Positions 25,900 to 34,940 are shown, numbered from the stretch's first letter. The stretch is 64,000 nt of DNA from Couchioplanes caeruleus (GCF_023499255.1 NZ_CP092183.1:5080501-5144500); one strand, 5' to 3'. Numbers and translations: made by a program. Notes: a model not told the origin generated them from the sequence alone.

Positions 25900-28521
25900 T
25901 CAGCGTCGCCGTAACGTCCATCCGGACCGGGGCGCGGGCTCCGGCGCACAGGTACGCAGCCACGCCTCGAGGTAGTGGGCGGCGAAGTCGCATCCCTTGT
26001 CGGCCAGCGCCCGGGCCAGGATCCTCGTCGCCGCCACGTCCTGGCGCCGTTCGATGAAGCTGTCGAGCAGCGCCTGGACGTGGTCGGGGCGGTCGCCGAG
26101 CCCCTCGGCGATCTCCACGACGGTCCGCACCGGCGCGAGGGCGACCTTGTCGTTGAAGATCTCCCGCGCCGCGGCGGGCTCCAACGCCGCGGTGAGGCCG
26201 GTCAGCCCGGCCCGGTCCGCGTGCTGCTCGACGCTGAAGAGCTCGTTGACCTCGGCGTCGAACCCTGCGAGCTGCATGCCCTGGACGACGGCGGCGAGCG
26301 CGACGCGGTCCTCCCGCCCGGACACGGCGGCGACGGTCCGCAGCCAGTGGCGCCCGAGCGAGGCCTGCAGCGCGGCGACGATCGGCGGCAGCATCGCGGA
26401 GCGGGCCGGCATGCCGGCCACCAGGTACGTCAGCGTGTGCCGGCGCCAGTCGTCGGGCGGCAGGAACCGGGCGAGGTCGATGACCGTCTCGTCCCCGGCG
26501 TGCTCGGCGAGGATCCGCAGGAGCGCTGCGGTGAGGTCGTTGACCTCCGGCAGCCGCCGCACCATGTCCGCGATCTGCGCCATGTCCTGCCCGGCACTTG
26601 CCGCGTACGCCGCCGCGAGGCGGGTGCCGTCCACCGGGCCGAGCTCCGCCAGCCGCCGGCCGTCGTGGGCGATCACCTCCAGCACCCGCCGCACCGGGGT
26701 GTGCTGACCGAGCTCGAGCAGCCCCTCGGCCAGGCGTGCGAGCTGACCCGGGCCGAGCGCTTCCGCCACTTCGTCGATCAGCCGGCGCGCACTCCGCGGT
26801 ACCCCGGCGTCCTGCAATGCGGCCATCAGCGTCAGGGCGGTGTCCGGGCCGCCCCGCACCGCAGCCGTCACGAACAGGCGCAGCTCCGCCTCGTCCCGGC
26901 CGGCCCGGCGGATCCGCCGCCCGAGCGCGACCAGGTCGGGCAGGGTCCAGGCCGTCGCGACCTGCCGCAGCGCCGGTTCCACCCACGCCTCGAGGTCCTC
27001 GTCCCAGAACGCGGCCGCCAGCGAGGCGAACGCGTCGGGCGTACGCGCGTGGGCGAAGGCTTTGGTGCTCAGGCGCAGGGCGTGGGCCTGGGTGTCAGCG
27101 GCCACCATCGCCGAGACCAGCGAGGCGATCTCGGCGTCCGGCCTCAGCACGACCAGGTCCAGCGCGTGTCCGTAGAAGCAGAACGCGGCGTCGTCGCGCC
27201 CGCCACCGAGCAGCGCGTCGGCGATGACGACCGCGTCCGGGGGTGGCGTACGGGCCGCCTTGGTGACGAGCATGGCGTCCGCCGCCGGCCGCAACGACGG
27301 CAGCGACAGGGCGCCGACCAGCCCGACGATCGACTCCGGCGCCCCCCAGTGCTCCGCGGCGGTGTCGAGAAGCTCCCGGACGGCGTCGGGCCACCCGTCG
27401 CCGGCGAGGACGGCTGCCACGTCGGCGACCACCCGCGCCGGCCGCGACGCGGTGTGCCGCAGCAGCGTACGGACCGCGGCGGGCAGTTCGAGCTCCTGCA
27501 GTTCGCGGGCCAGGGACCCGATCTCGGCCGCGGGCCGATGGCCGGCACCGGCCAGGATCGCGTCGCCCGCGGCGTGCCGCCCCTCCCGGCCGGCGAAGAG
27601 CACCAGGCCCGCCACCTCCTGGTCGGGACGGTGCGCGCCGGCGGCCGCCAGCAGGGCCGCGGCCCGGTCGCGCCCGGCCCGGTCGAGCTGCGCGAAGAAG
27701 TCCCGGGGTTCCAGGCTCATGAGGTGGTCGGCGCCGTCGGGCACCTCCGGGCGCGCCGCCGGCGGCTGCGGCGCCGCCGAGGATCCCCGGCCCCGGCGGT
27801 TGCGACCGAGGATGATCGTCCCGCCGCTGTTGCGGGCCCGCTGCTGCGGGAGCGGCCGCCCCTTGGCCTCGAGCTCCTGACGGACGTGCCAGTACAGGGT
27901 GTCCATGTCCAGCAGGTCCGGGCCACCCGGCACCCCGTCCTGCAGGGCACGGATGACCTCGCCGGTGAAGGCGGTGTACGGCTCCCCCAGCGGCGCGCTC
28001 GCGGCAGCCGTCTCCGCGGAGGCGGTGATCAGGTAGGTGCCGTCGATGCGGCTGCGATCGGCGATGCCGTTCGACGCCCCCATGAACCCTTCCAGGGCAG
28101 CGCCGCTGAAACAGCAGTCGAGCATGACGACCTTGCTGGTGCTCAGGCCGTGGCGGTTCACGACCCGGCGGATGTCGTCGTACCGTATGGCGGTGTGCCG
28201 GACGAGGTCCGTGGTGTCGGGCATCGCCAGCAGCAGTTCGGACGTCTGCTCGTCCAGCAGCCCGTGGCCGGCGAAGTAGACGAAGAGGGTGTCGCTCGCC
28301 TGCGTCGCCGCGGTGAACACGGCGTCGATGACGCTGTCCCGCGACGCCGGGTTCGCCAGCACGGTGCAGTGCGACCGGTCGAGGCCCCAGACCTCCGGAT
28401 CGGTGAGCAGGCCGGCGAGCCGCTCGACGTTGTTCGCGACCGCGGGCAGGTCGGTGATGCCGGGGTACCGGTCGACGCCGATCAGGACCGCGCGGGAGGC
28501 GGCGGCATCAGGCAGCGCCAT
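25900..28521 (-). CDS. Caspase-family protease, EACC1-associated type, with long helical C-terminus
   Basis: This 873-residue protein has an N-terminal caspase-like (C14) domain at about 8-240. It has the catalytic His in FVYFAGHG (H86) and the Cys in MLDCCFSG (C137, with C136 beside it), and DTTDLVRHTAIRYDDIRR as a p20-like region. Residues 265-873 are a long run of Ala/Leu-rich helices resembling HEAT or TPR superhelices, with no second known catalytic motif. The adjacent EACC1 gene overlaps it by 14 bp. Aravind-group analyses, as I recall, place such pairs in predicted conflict or regulated-cell-death systems. The helical part may sense a trigger or bind substrate. It has no signal peptide, so it is cytoplasmic. 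Confidence 0.9.
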   Translation of the reverse strand: MALPDAAASRAVLIGVDRYPGITDLPAVANNVERLAGLLTDPEVWGLDRSHCTVLANPASRDSVIDAVFTAATQASDTLFVYFAGHGLLDEQTSELLLAMPDTTDLVRHTAIRYDDIRRVVNRHGLSTSKVVMLDCCFSGAALEGFMGASNGIADRSRIDGTYLITASAETAAASAPLGEPYTAFTGEVIRALQDGVPGGPDLLDMDTLYWHVRQELEAKGRPLPQQRARNSGGTIILGRNRRGRGSSAAPQPPAARPEVPDGADHLMSLEPRDFFAQLDRAGRDRAAALLAAAGAHRPDQEVAGLVLFAGREGRHAAGDAILAGAGHRPAAEIGSLARELQELELPAAVRTLLRHTASRPARVVADVAAVLAGDGWPDAVRELLDTAAEHWGAPESIVGLVGALSLPSLRPAADAMLVTKAARTPPPDAVVIADALLGGGRDDAAFCFYGHALDLVVLRPDAEIASLVSAMVAADTQAHALRLSTKAFAHARTPDAFASLAAAFWDEDLEAWVEPALRQVATAWTLPDLVALGRRIRRAGRDEAELRLFVTAAVRGGPDTALTLMAALQDAGVPRSARRLIDEVAEALGPGQLARLAEGLLELGQHTPVRRVLEVIAHDGRRLAELGPVDGTRLAAAYAASAGQDMAQIADMVRRLPEVNDLTAALLRILAEHAGDETVIDLARFLPPDDWRRHTLTYLVAGMPARSAMLPPIVAALQASLGRHWLRTVAAVSGREDRVALAAVVQGMQLAGFDAEVNELFSVEQHADRAGLTGLTAALEPAAAREIFNDKVALAPVRTVVEIAEGLGDRPDHVQALLDSFIERRQDVAATRILARALADKGCDFAAHYLEAWLRTCAPEPAPRSGWTLRRR

Positions 28522-28891
28522 CGCCCGGATCCCCGGAAACGCGGCCGGCGGCCGCCTCGACCGCCCGCACCACCCGGCGGTCCGCCTCGTCCGTGCCGTC
28601 GTGGACGACGCTCACGTTGTTGATGACGATGGTCACCGGCGCGGTCTGGCGCTTGGCCTGCCGCCAGGCGCGGTAGGCGACGAGCAGCCCGGCGATCCCG
28701 GTGGCGTTGGACACCACCACGTCGATCACCTCGAGCGCACCCATCGAGCCGTTCGCGGCGGGCACCGCGATGATCTCCGCCGAGCGGGCCACCTGTCCGT
28801 CGCGGCGCAGCCACCCCATCAGCGAGTTCATGGTGAGATCACCCTCCGCCCGGAAGGTGATCGTTACTCGCGTTTCGGTCAGATCGGGCAT
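28508..28891 (-). CDS. Effector-associated constant component EACC1
   Basis: This 127-residue protein has an N-terminal beta strand (TRVTITFRAEGD), a helical SLMGWLRRDGQVARSAEII segment and a hydrophobic helix at 52-73 (ALEVIDVVVSNATGIAGLL). A basic AYRAWRQAKRQ, a strand (VTIVIN) and an acidic tail follow. The order matches the EACC1 family, named for its constant presence beside varied effectors such as caspases and trypsin-like proteases. It may tether or regulate the caspase at the membrane. ATG at 28891 is chosen; the upstream extension is low-complexity. It is cotranscribed with the caspase. Confidence 0.8.
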   Translation of the reverse strand: MPDLTETRVTITFRAEGDLTMNSLMGWLRRDGQVARSAEIIAVPAANGSMGALEVIDVVVSNATGIAGLLVAYRAWRQAKRQTAPVTIVINNVSVVHDGTDEADRRVVRAVEAAAGRVSGDPGDGAA

Positions 28892-28917
28892 ACCTGACAG
28901 TGAAGCATCCGCGTGCG

Positions 28918-28950
28918 GCGGCGGCCGACCCGGGCCGGGCCGGCCGCCGC
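28918..28950. terminator. GC hairpin isolating the EACC1-caspase unit
   Basis: GCGGCGGCCG (28918-28927) pairs perfectly with CGGCCGCCGC (28941-28950) across a 13-base loop. It lies between the stop of the secreted-protein gene and the EACC1 start, both on the minus strand. It probably ends the upstream transcript. Confidence 0.65.
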
Positions 28951-28960
28951 CGGCCACGTG

Positions 28961-30001
28961 TCAGTCGGTCACGCGCGGGGCCGTACGGGCCGCTTCCTTC
29001 AGTGCCGCCGCCGCGCTGGAGTACGGGTTGTACGTGTACGACCGCGACAGCGTCCCCGGCACGGTGAAGTACTCCGCCGAGAGCTTCGCCGGATCGGTGG
29101 CCAGTTCGCCGCGCCCGGGCAGGTCGTCGCCGTCGTCCCAGCCCCACGGCGCGTTGGCCGAGTTGGTGCCGCAGGAGAACGTGCCCACGCCGCAGTCGCC
29201 CGAGGTGTCGCCGGCGAACGTGCCCAGGTTGGCGAAGAGGTTCGCGTTGGCGCGCTGCGCCCACAGGCCGCCGTCGGCGAAGATGTCGATGAGGGCGTAC
29301 TGCACGTCGCGGTCGTTGGTGCCGGACGGGGTCTGCGCGGTGGTCGACGGGTAGTAGACCAGCCCGTCGCCGTTGATCGTGTACTGCGGGTACGCCTTGA
29401 GCCCGTGCCCGCGCGCCTCCTGGGCGGTCACCGGGTGCTGGAACGAGTCGTGCGGCGAGCTCTGCATCTGCAGGGTGCCGTCGATGCTTTCCCGGCCGCT
29501 GGTCCAGGTACTGCCCGCCGGGGCGTACGAGTAGAAGTTGGTGTGGGCGACCGTGACGGCCGAGCGCAGCACGCCGTAGTCGGTGTCGTTCTTCTCGATC
29601 GCGAGCAGGACGCCCTCCCCGTCGTTCTCGTGCTCGGTCTCGAAGAACGGGTGGTCGATCCAGTCGCGGGGGTGGAAGAAGAAGTACGTGATGTACCAGT
29701 GGCTGCCGGTCTCGACGACGGAGTAGTAGACGTGCGCCGCGAACGACGCGCCGGACTGGGCGGCGTGGTCCCAGTTGTTGCGCCCGCTCAGGTCGCCGTC
29801 GAAGTCGACCCTGGTCAGGTAGTCCGACTTCCCGCCCAGCGCGTGGCTGCCGGTGGCGTCGACGTCCTGGTAGTGGATGGGGGCCCAGCGCAGGGCGAGC
29901 TGGGCCCGGCTGACCGCCGCGTGCGCCGGCGCCGGCGCGAGGAGGCCGGTGGTGGCGAGTGCGGCGGCCAGCACGGCCGCGATTCTGCCCGTGACGGACA
30001 T
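28961..30001 (-). CDS. Secreted hypothetical protein with Trp/Tyr/His-rich beta domain
   Basis: This 346-residue protein has a clear signal peptide (RIAAVLAAALATTGLLAPAPAHA). The mature part contains RWAPIHYQDVD, HVYYSVVETGSHWYITYFFF, HPRDWIDHPFF and EHENDGEG, which look like a metal- or phosphate-binding beta fold. The pattern loosely recalls Vps62-like or NPP1-like proteins, but I cannot assign a family. Two Cys (CGVGTFSC) could form a disulfide. GGGAGAA precedes the ATG. It lies upstream of EACC1 on the same strand but behind a hairpin, so I treat it as a separate gene. Confidence 0.8.
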   Translation of the reverse strand: MSVTGRIAAVLAAALATTGLLAPAPAHAAVSRAQLALRWAPIHYQDVDATGSHALGGKSDYLTRVDFDGDLSGRNNWDHAAQSGASFAAHVYYSVVETGSHWYITYFFFHPRDWIDHPFFETEHENDGEGVLLAIEKNDTDYGVLRSAVTVAHTNFYSYAPAGSTWTSGRESIDGTLQMQSSPHDSFQHPVTAQEARGHGLKAYPQYTINGDGLVYYPSTTAQTPSGTNDRDVQYALIDIFADGGLWAQRANANLFANLGTFAGDTSGDCGVGTFSCGTNSANAPWGWDDGDDLPGRGELATDPAKLSAEYFTVPGTLSRSYTYNPYSSAAAALKEAARTAPRVTD

Positions 30002-30047
30002 GTGTTCTCCCGCGATCGAAGAGATAGACCGCGAGCAATCTATGAGA

Positions 30048-30548
30048 TCACCGGCGCCCCGTACATGTCCGCTGGACGACGTACGGATGGAGCCCTGCCG
30101 ACAAATCCGCGGCGGCCTCCGCGCCGAGGTCCTTGCGCACCAGATGCAGGCACAGGTCGACGGCGGCGCGCTCGTCCGGCGCGGTGAGCACCGGGTCGTC
30201 GTCGACGAAGCGGACGCCCGCGGCGACCCGTACCCGCGGGAACCGCCGGGCGAACGCGGCCGCCTGTCCCTCGTGGACGGCGACCCGCCGGCCGTCGAGC
30301 AGGCCGGTCGCCGCCAGGCTGGCGACGGCCGGCCCGGCGGCCAGCACCCGGCAGCCGCGCCGGGCCACCGCGCGGAGCCGGGCGGCGAGCCCGGGCGCGC
30401 AGCAGCCGGCCGGCGCGACCGCCACGATGTCGGCCTCCTCCAGCACCGCCGTGGCGGTGAACAGCGGACCGGCGAACACCGTCCGGTACACCTCCACGAA
30501 CGACGCCCGGGTGGCCGGCGGCGCCAGCACCGCCACGGTGGTGGTCAT
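30048..30548 (-). CDS. Stand-alone DJ-1/PfpI-like domain of a GlxA-type regulator, no DNA-binding domain
   Basis: This 166-residue protein resembles the N-terminal domain of GlxA/AraC regulators: VAVLAPPATRASFVEVYRTV, LLDGRRVAVHEGQAAAFARRFPRVRV, FVDDDPVLTAPDERAAVDLCLHLVRKD. It ends where the AraC helix-turn-helix would begin. The usual Cys-containing elbow (SVCTGAF) reads AAGPAVASLAATG, so it has neither nucleophile nor DNA-binding domain. It overlaps the stop of GH115 as ATGA, so it is made with it. It may be a remnant or a ligand-binding partner. Confidence 0.75.
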   Translation of the reverse strand: MTTTVAVLAPPATRASFVEVYRTVFAGPLFTATAVLEEADIVAVAPAGCCAPGLAARLRAVARRGCRVLAAGPAVASLAATGLLDGRRVAVHEGQAAAFARRFPRVRVAAGVRFVDDDPVLTAPDERAAVDLCLHLVRKDLGAEAAADLSAGLHPYVVQRTCTGRR

Positions 30549-33529
30549 CGGCCGTACACCCGGCTCTCCGGCGGGCCGAGGTAGCTGTACTTCACCCCGC
30601 CGGTGTCGACGACGAGCTTCTGCAGGATCACCGTCGGGTCCACCATCCAGAACTTCAGGGTGTGGGTGCCCGCGCGGTCGATCGTGTGCGTGGTCGTCGT
30701 GACGTTCACGTTGTCGGACGTGTTGCGTTCCCACTGCCGGTTCATCGTGGTGGCGTTGGCGCCCGTCGCGGCGGTGACGTCGACCGTCTGCGGCGCCTGG
30801 TCGTCGACCGAGATCGCGTACCGCAGGCCGGGGGTGGGCAGCGCGTCGTTACGCGGGGAGAGGACGGCGGAGACGCGTACGGGTCCGGTGGTGGTCAGCG
30901 TCATCGCGTACTCGAGCCGGGCACCGTCCCCGCCCAGCGGCGTGAGGCCGTCGCCGGTCTTGCCGATGCGGGGCAGCACCTGCCACTGGCCGACCTTGCG
31001 GGTGTAGTGCGGCGCTAGCATCGACACATACCCGTTGGCCTCGGCGAAGCCGGACGGGCGCAGCGCCGGCCTGCGGACCGGGGCCTGGACCACGACCTGC
31101 TCCCCCGCCCCGCTGATCGTGATGGGCACGGTGGTCGTGCCGGCGGGGGCCCGGGACCAGTCGACGCGTACGGTGGCCCGCACCTCCTTGCCCACACGGC
31201 CGGCCGCCGGGGTCACGTGCACCCACGGTTCGCCCGCGGTGATCCGGTACGCGAACGGCGTCGCGCCCTTGTTGAACACGTCGATGTACTGCTGCGGCTG
31301 CGACTGCCACGGGCTGAACTCCGGCAGCACGTGCGCGTCCCCGCCGTCGAGGGCGACGCCGAGCGCCGCCGCCGCGGGCACCTCGATGCGCTTGAGGTAC
31401 GGGTAGATCTCGTCGGGCAGCGCGACGTTGTCCTTCTCCGGCTGCTGCCACGGCGCGTTGGGACCGTACCGTTCGACGTTGCCGTACCCGATCTTCGGTT
31501 GCAGCTGCCAGTTCTTCCACTTCCCGCCGGCCAGGCGGGTGTTGTAGTAGTCGCTCATCGCCTGGTCCTCGGCGAAGCGCGCCTCCGCGACGTCGGCCAG
31601 GTCGTTCGTGGACGCCCGGCCCTGGGCGGCGTAGAGGATGTTGGTGAACTCGGCCCGGCGCAGCGCGTAGAGGTTGGCCGTGGCCTTCACCTGGTAGTAG
31701 ACGAGCTGGTAGAACGCGTCCTGCCAGGCGGCCGGCACGAGCCTGCGGAGCCGGTCGGCGCGCGCGCCCATCGTCTGCCACTCGGCCGTCACGCGGTCCA
31801 TCTCCCGGTAGTCGGTGAGGCTGAACGGGGTGGCCTGGTCGTCGTACACGATCTCGTTGGTGGTGGGGTTGAGCGTGATACGCCGGTTGAGCAGCTCCGG
31901 CTTGCGGCGCGACTGCAGGTAGCCGTAGTCGGCGAGCAGGCCGGCGATCGCGGGGGCCAGCGCGGGACCGAAGTTCTGCGCGGCGTACTGCTTCTCCCAC
32001 CCACCCAGCTCGTGCAGCGGGATCGCGTTCGGGTTCCAGGCGTAGTCGAGGAAGAACTGCGTGGGTTCCTCTTCGTTCTTCAGGTCACCGACGTTGACCA
32101 TCCAGAGCCGGTCGATGCCCGAGGTGTACGCCCGGTGCAGCTGCTCCCACGTGTTCGTGAGGTTGACGGTGTCGGCCCACTTGTAGTTGCGGCCGCCGCC
32201 GACGTAGTCGAAGTGGTAGTACATGCCGTACCCGCCGCTGCGCTTCGGCATCGAGGCGTACGGGAACTTGCGCATGTTGCCCCAGTTGTCGTCGCAGAAC
32301 ACGACCGTGACGTCGTCCGGCGGCCGGTAGCCCTGGTCCCAGTAGCGCTGGACCTCCTTGTAGAGCGTCTGCACCTGGGGGGCGCCGATCAGGCCGGTGT
32401 CGCGCAGGATCTGCCGCTGGGTGTCGATGATGGAGCTCATCAGGTCGATGCCGTCGCCGTCGGGCAGGCTCACGTCGCCGTTGCCGCGCATGCCGAGGGT
32501 GATGACGCCCTCGATCTTCTCCCGCGCCATCCGCTCCGCGCCGTCACGCCAGTACGCCTTGATCGCGTCGGCGTTGCGGCGGAAGCTCCACTCGCCGTTG
32601 CCGCCGTACGGGTCGGTGCCGTTCTTGGCGTGCCGGTTCCACTCCTCGATGCCGCGCATCATCGGGGCCTCGTGCGAGGTGCCCATGACCACGCCGTAGT
32701 ACGAGGCGGTGGCGTGGTTCTGCGGGTCGTCCTCGGCGAACGCCCGCCCCCACACGGCCGGCCACAGGTAGTTGGCGCGCAGCCGCAGCATGGTCTCGAA
32801 CACCTGCGCGTAGTACGCGGCGTTGAGCCCGTTGGGGAAGCCGGGCGCCTTGCCGGGACCGAAGTATCCGGGCGCCCAGGTGCCGGTGGCGGGGTTCTCG
32901 TCGTTGATGAAGAAGCCCCGGTACCTCACCGCGGGCGTGCCCTGGGTGTGCCGGCCGGGCAGGGCGTACAGGGCGTCGCGGTGGCGCACGGGGACGTCGT
33001 CCCAGAAGTGCCACGGGCTGATCCCGATCCGCTTGGACAGGTCGTACGCGCCGTAGATGGTGCCGCGCTGGTCGCTGCCGGCGATGACGAACGCGCGCCG
33101 GACGCCGGGCAGCGGGTGCTCGACGATCTGTTCGACGGTGGTCTCCCACTTGCCGGCCAGGCCGCGCACGTCGAGGCGGCCGGCGGCGACCATGCGGTCG
33201 ATGAGCGGGCTCTTGCCGAGCGTGCCGAGGATGATCGGGTCGCGGCCGGTGGGCAGCGTGTCGTGCCCGACGGCCGGCCGGGTGCCGGTGACCTTCTCGA
33301 GGTCGGACTGCAGGTCGTCGGCGACGCGGATCACGCCCGCGTGGTCGCCGGCGCTGACGACGATCGGGGCGACCCGGCCGCGGTCGGCGATCGGGAAACG
33401 GCCGGGGCCCGGATGGGTGGAGACGTAACCGCCGAGGTCGTCGGTGCCGTGCCGGCCGGTGGCGGCCGCCGCGGACGGTGCGGCCACCAGCGGCAGCATG
33501 AGGGCGGCGAGGGCGAGGAAGGGTCTCAT
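30545..33529 (-). CDS. Secreted GH115 alpha-glucuronidase
   Basis: This 994-residue protein has a signal peptide (LALAALMLPLVAAPSAAA). The N-terminal domain contains DQRGTIYGAYDLSKRIGISPWHFWDD, the core RGFFINDENPATG, ANYLWPAVWG and LGMRGNGDVSLPDG, and beta domains follow after residue 750. Length and motifs match GH115, which removes 4-O-methyl-glucuronic acid from xylan. It is the middle gene of a coupled operon: GDSL esterase, GH115, DJ-1-like. Both junctions are 4-bp ATGA overlaps. LacI sites at the operon promoter suggest sugar induction. Confidence 0.93.
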   Translation of the reverse strand: MRPFLALAALMLPLVAAPSAAAATGRHGTDDLGGYVSTHPGPGRFPIADRGRVAPIVVSAGDHAGVIRVADDLQSDLEKVTGTRPAVGHDTLPTGRDPIILGTLGKSPLIDRMVAAGRLDVRGLAGKWETTVEQIVEHPLPGVRRAFVIAGSDQRGTIYGAYDLSKRIGISPWHFWDDVPVRHRDALYALPGRHTQGTPAVRYRGFFINDENPATGTWAPGYFGPGKAPGFPNGLNAAYYAQVFETMLRLRANYLWPAVWGRAFAEDDPQNHATASYYGVVMGTSHEAPMMRGIEEWNRHAKNGTDPYGGNGEWSFRRNADAIKAYWRDGAERMAREKIEGVITLGMRGNGDVSLPDGDGIDLMSSIIDTQRQILRDTGLIGAPQVQTLYKEVQRYWDQGYRPPDDVTVVFCDDNWGNMRKFPYASMPKRSGGYGMYYHFDYVGGGRNYKWADTVNLTNTWEQLHRAYTSGIDRLWMVNVGDLKNEEEPTQFFLDYAWNPNAIPLHELGGWEKQYAAQNFGPALAPAIAGLLADYGYLQSRRKPELLNRRITLNPTTNEIVYDDQATPFSLTDYREMDRVTAEWQTMGARADRLRRLVPAAWQDAFYQLVYYQVKATANLYALRRAEFTNILYAAQGRASTNDLADVAEARFAEDQAMSDYYNTRLAGGKWKNWQLQPKIGYGNVERYGPNAPWQQPEKDNVALPDEIYPYLKRIEVPAAAALGVALDGGDAHVLPEFSPWQSQPQQYIDVFNKGATPFAYRITAGEPWVHVTPAAGRVGKEVRATVRVDWSRAPAGTTTVPITISGAGEQVVVQAPVRRPALRPSGFAEANGYVSMLAPHYTRKVGQWQVLPRIGKTGDGLTPLGGDGARLEYAMTLTTTGPVRVSAVLSPRNDALPTPGLRYAISVDDQAPQTVDVTAATGANATTMNRQWERNTSDNVNVTTTTHTIDRAGTHTLKFWMVDPTVILQKLVVDTGGVKYSYLGPPESRVYGR

Positions 33530-34830
33530 GGCGCGTCCTGTCGGAAGAAGCGCAGGGGCACGGCCGCGGCCATGGCCGCCATGCCGGCGTCGTTGGGGTG
33601 GAGGTGGTCGCCGCTGTCGTACGCCGGGTTCAGCCGCAGCGGCTGGGTGGGATCACGCATGACCGCGTCGAAGTCGATGACGCCGTCGTACTCGTGGCCG
33701 TGCCGGATCCACGCGTTGAGCTCCCGGCGTTTGCGCTCGTTCTCCGGCGTGTAGAAGCCGAAGGTGTCGCCCTGGAACGGCAGGATCGTGCCCCCGTACG
33801 CCCGCAGGCCCGCCTGGTGCGCGCGGGCGATGAGCTGGCGGTGACCGGCGATGAGGTCGGCGGCGGACACGGTCTCCGAGGCGGGCGCGGTGGTGCCCGG
33901 GTGCCCGAGGTCGTTCACGCCGAGCAGCACGATCAGGTGGCGCGCGCCGGGCTGGGCGAGCACGTCCCGGTCGAAGCGGCGCAGCCCGCTCTGGCCGAAG
34001 AACGCCGCGTACGCCTCGGCGTCGCTGCCGGCGGGCGGGTTCGGGTCGTGCAGCAGCCGGTTGCCCGACACGCCGAGGTCGACCACGCCGCGGTCCACGC
34101 GCGCGGCGCGCAGCCGGGCGGCGAGCAGGTCGGGCCATCGGTGGTTGGCGTTGGTCTGCGTGTTGGCGCCGTTGGTGATGGAGTCGCCGAGCGCCACGAT
34201 CGCCCCGGAGCGGCGGCGGACGCTGACCCCGGTGAGGAACAGGTCCTGCGTGACCGTCGACTGCGGGGTGACCGTACGCGCCGCCGTGACGTTGCCGGCC
34301 GCGATGACGTTCTCCTGGTACGAGAAGGCCGCCAGCGTGGTGACGAGGGTGCGCTGCGGGAAGTAGATGCTGATCACCAGGTCGGACCCGTCGTCGACGC
34401 GCACCGGCACCGGGTCGCTGACCAGCGGCGCGCCGGCCGGCACGGTCGCCGAGGGGTGACCGCTGAAGGTGACGCGCCGGTCGGTGCCGGGGACGGTGGC
34501 GGTGCTCGCGCCGGTGCCCTGGCGGCGGGCGACGCGGACCTCGCCGACGACCAGCGGCTCGGCGCCGAACTCGTTGGAGAGCCGGATCCGGAGCTGGTCG
34601 CCGCCGAGGCTGAGGTGCGCGACGTGCCGGACGGTCTGCCGCTCGAGCACGGCGGGCGCACCGGGCGGGACGGTGGTGGGCACCGCGGCCCAGCTGGCGG
34701 TCCAGGTGCCGGCTGCGGGGGTGTCGTGCGCCAGCGCGGGCCGCGGCGCGGCGGCGACGGTGGCTGCGCCGGCGGCGGCCACGAGGACGGTACGGCGGGA
34801 GGCGCGACCGCCGGTCTCGGATGCGGGCAT
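33526..34830 (-). CDS. Tat-secreted SGNH/GDSL esterase
   Basis: This 434-residue protein has a Tat signal (SRRTVLVAAAGAATVAAAPRPALA). After a beta-sandwich N-terminal region to about 190, the SGNH core has the nucleophile GDSITNG, GVSGNRLL, LLGVNDLG and the catalytic pair in SGDHLHPND. Such enzymes deacetylate or de-acylate plant polysaccharides. Coupling to GH115 suggests xylan side-chain removal, for example acetyl or feruloyl groups. It is first in its operon, under a TTGACC-17-TATGTT promoter with LacI operators downstream. Confidence 0.92.
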   Translation of the reverse strand: MPASETGGRASRRTVLVAAAGAATVAAAPRPALAHDTPAAGTWTASWAAVPTTVPPGAPAVLERQTVRHVAHLSLGGDQLRIRLSNEFGAEPLVVGEVRVARRQGTGASTATVPGTDRRVTFSGHPSATVPAGAPLVSDPVPVRVDDGSDLVISIYFPQRTLVTTLAAFSYQENVIAAGNVTAARTVTPQSTVTQDLFLTGVSVRRRSGAIVALGDSITNGANTQTNANHRWPDLLAARLRAARVDRGVVDLGVSGNRLLHDPNPPAGSDAEAYAAFFGQSGLRRFDRDVLAQPGARHLIVLLGVNDLGHPGTTAPASETVSAADLIAGHRQLIARAHQAGLRAYGGTILPFQGDTFGFYTPENERKRRELNAWIRHGHEYDGVIDFDAVMRDPTQPLRLNPAYDSGDHLHPNDAGMAAMAAAVPLRFFRQDAP

Positions 34831-34877
34831 GGGGTCTCCTGGCCTCGGTCACGCCGGAACGGACCGGCTGTCGCGGT

Positions 34878-34940
34878 CGGAAGTTTCGGAAATGAGGTGG
34901 CAACTTCCCGCAACATAGACGTCCATCCAAGTCCGGTCAA
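34878..34940 (-). promoter_or_regulatory. Promoter and LacI operators of the esterase-GH115 operon
   Basis: On the minus strand TTGACC (34940-34935), a 17-bp spacer and TATGTT (34917-34912) form a promoter. Downstream on the same strand are a half-site at 34910-34902 and CCGAAACTTCCG (34889-34878), placed to block elongation. The second lacI gene is transcribed divergently from the same 339-bp interval with nearly the same hexamers. Confidence 0.7.

Noticed and set aside
25975..28623. Long plus-strand frame opposite the caspase gene
   Set aside because: Low-complexity translation; the caspase His and Cys motifs and EACC1 overlap support the minus strand.
25900..28891. EACC1-caspase pair considered as CBASS or a retron
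   Set aside because: No cyclase, reverse transcriptase or second-messenger sensor is adjacent.
31217..33754. Long plus-strand frame opposite GH115
   Set aside because: GH115 motifs are on the minus strand; the opposing translation has no domains.
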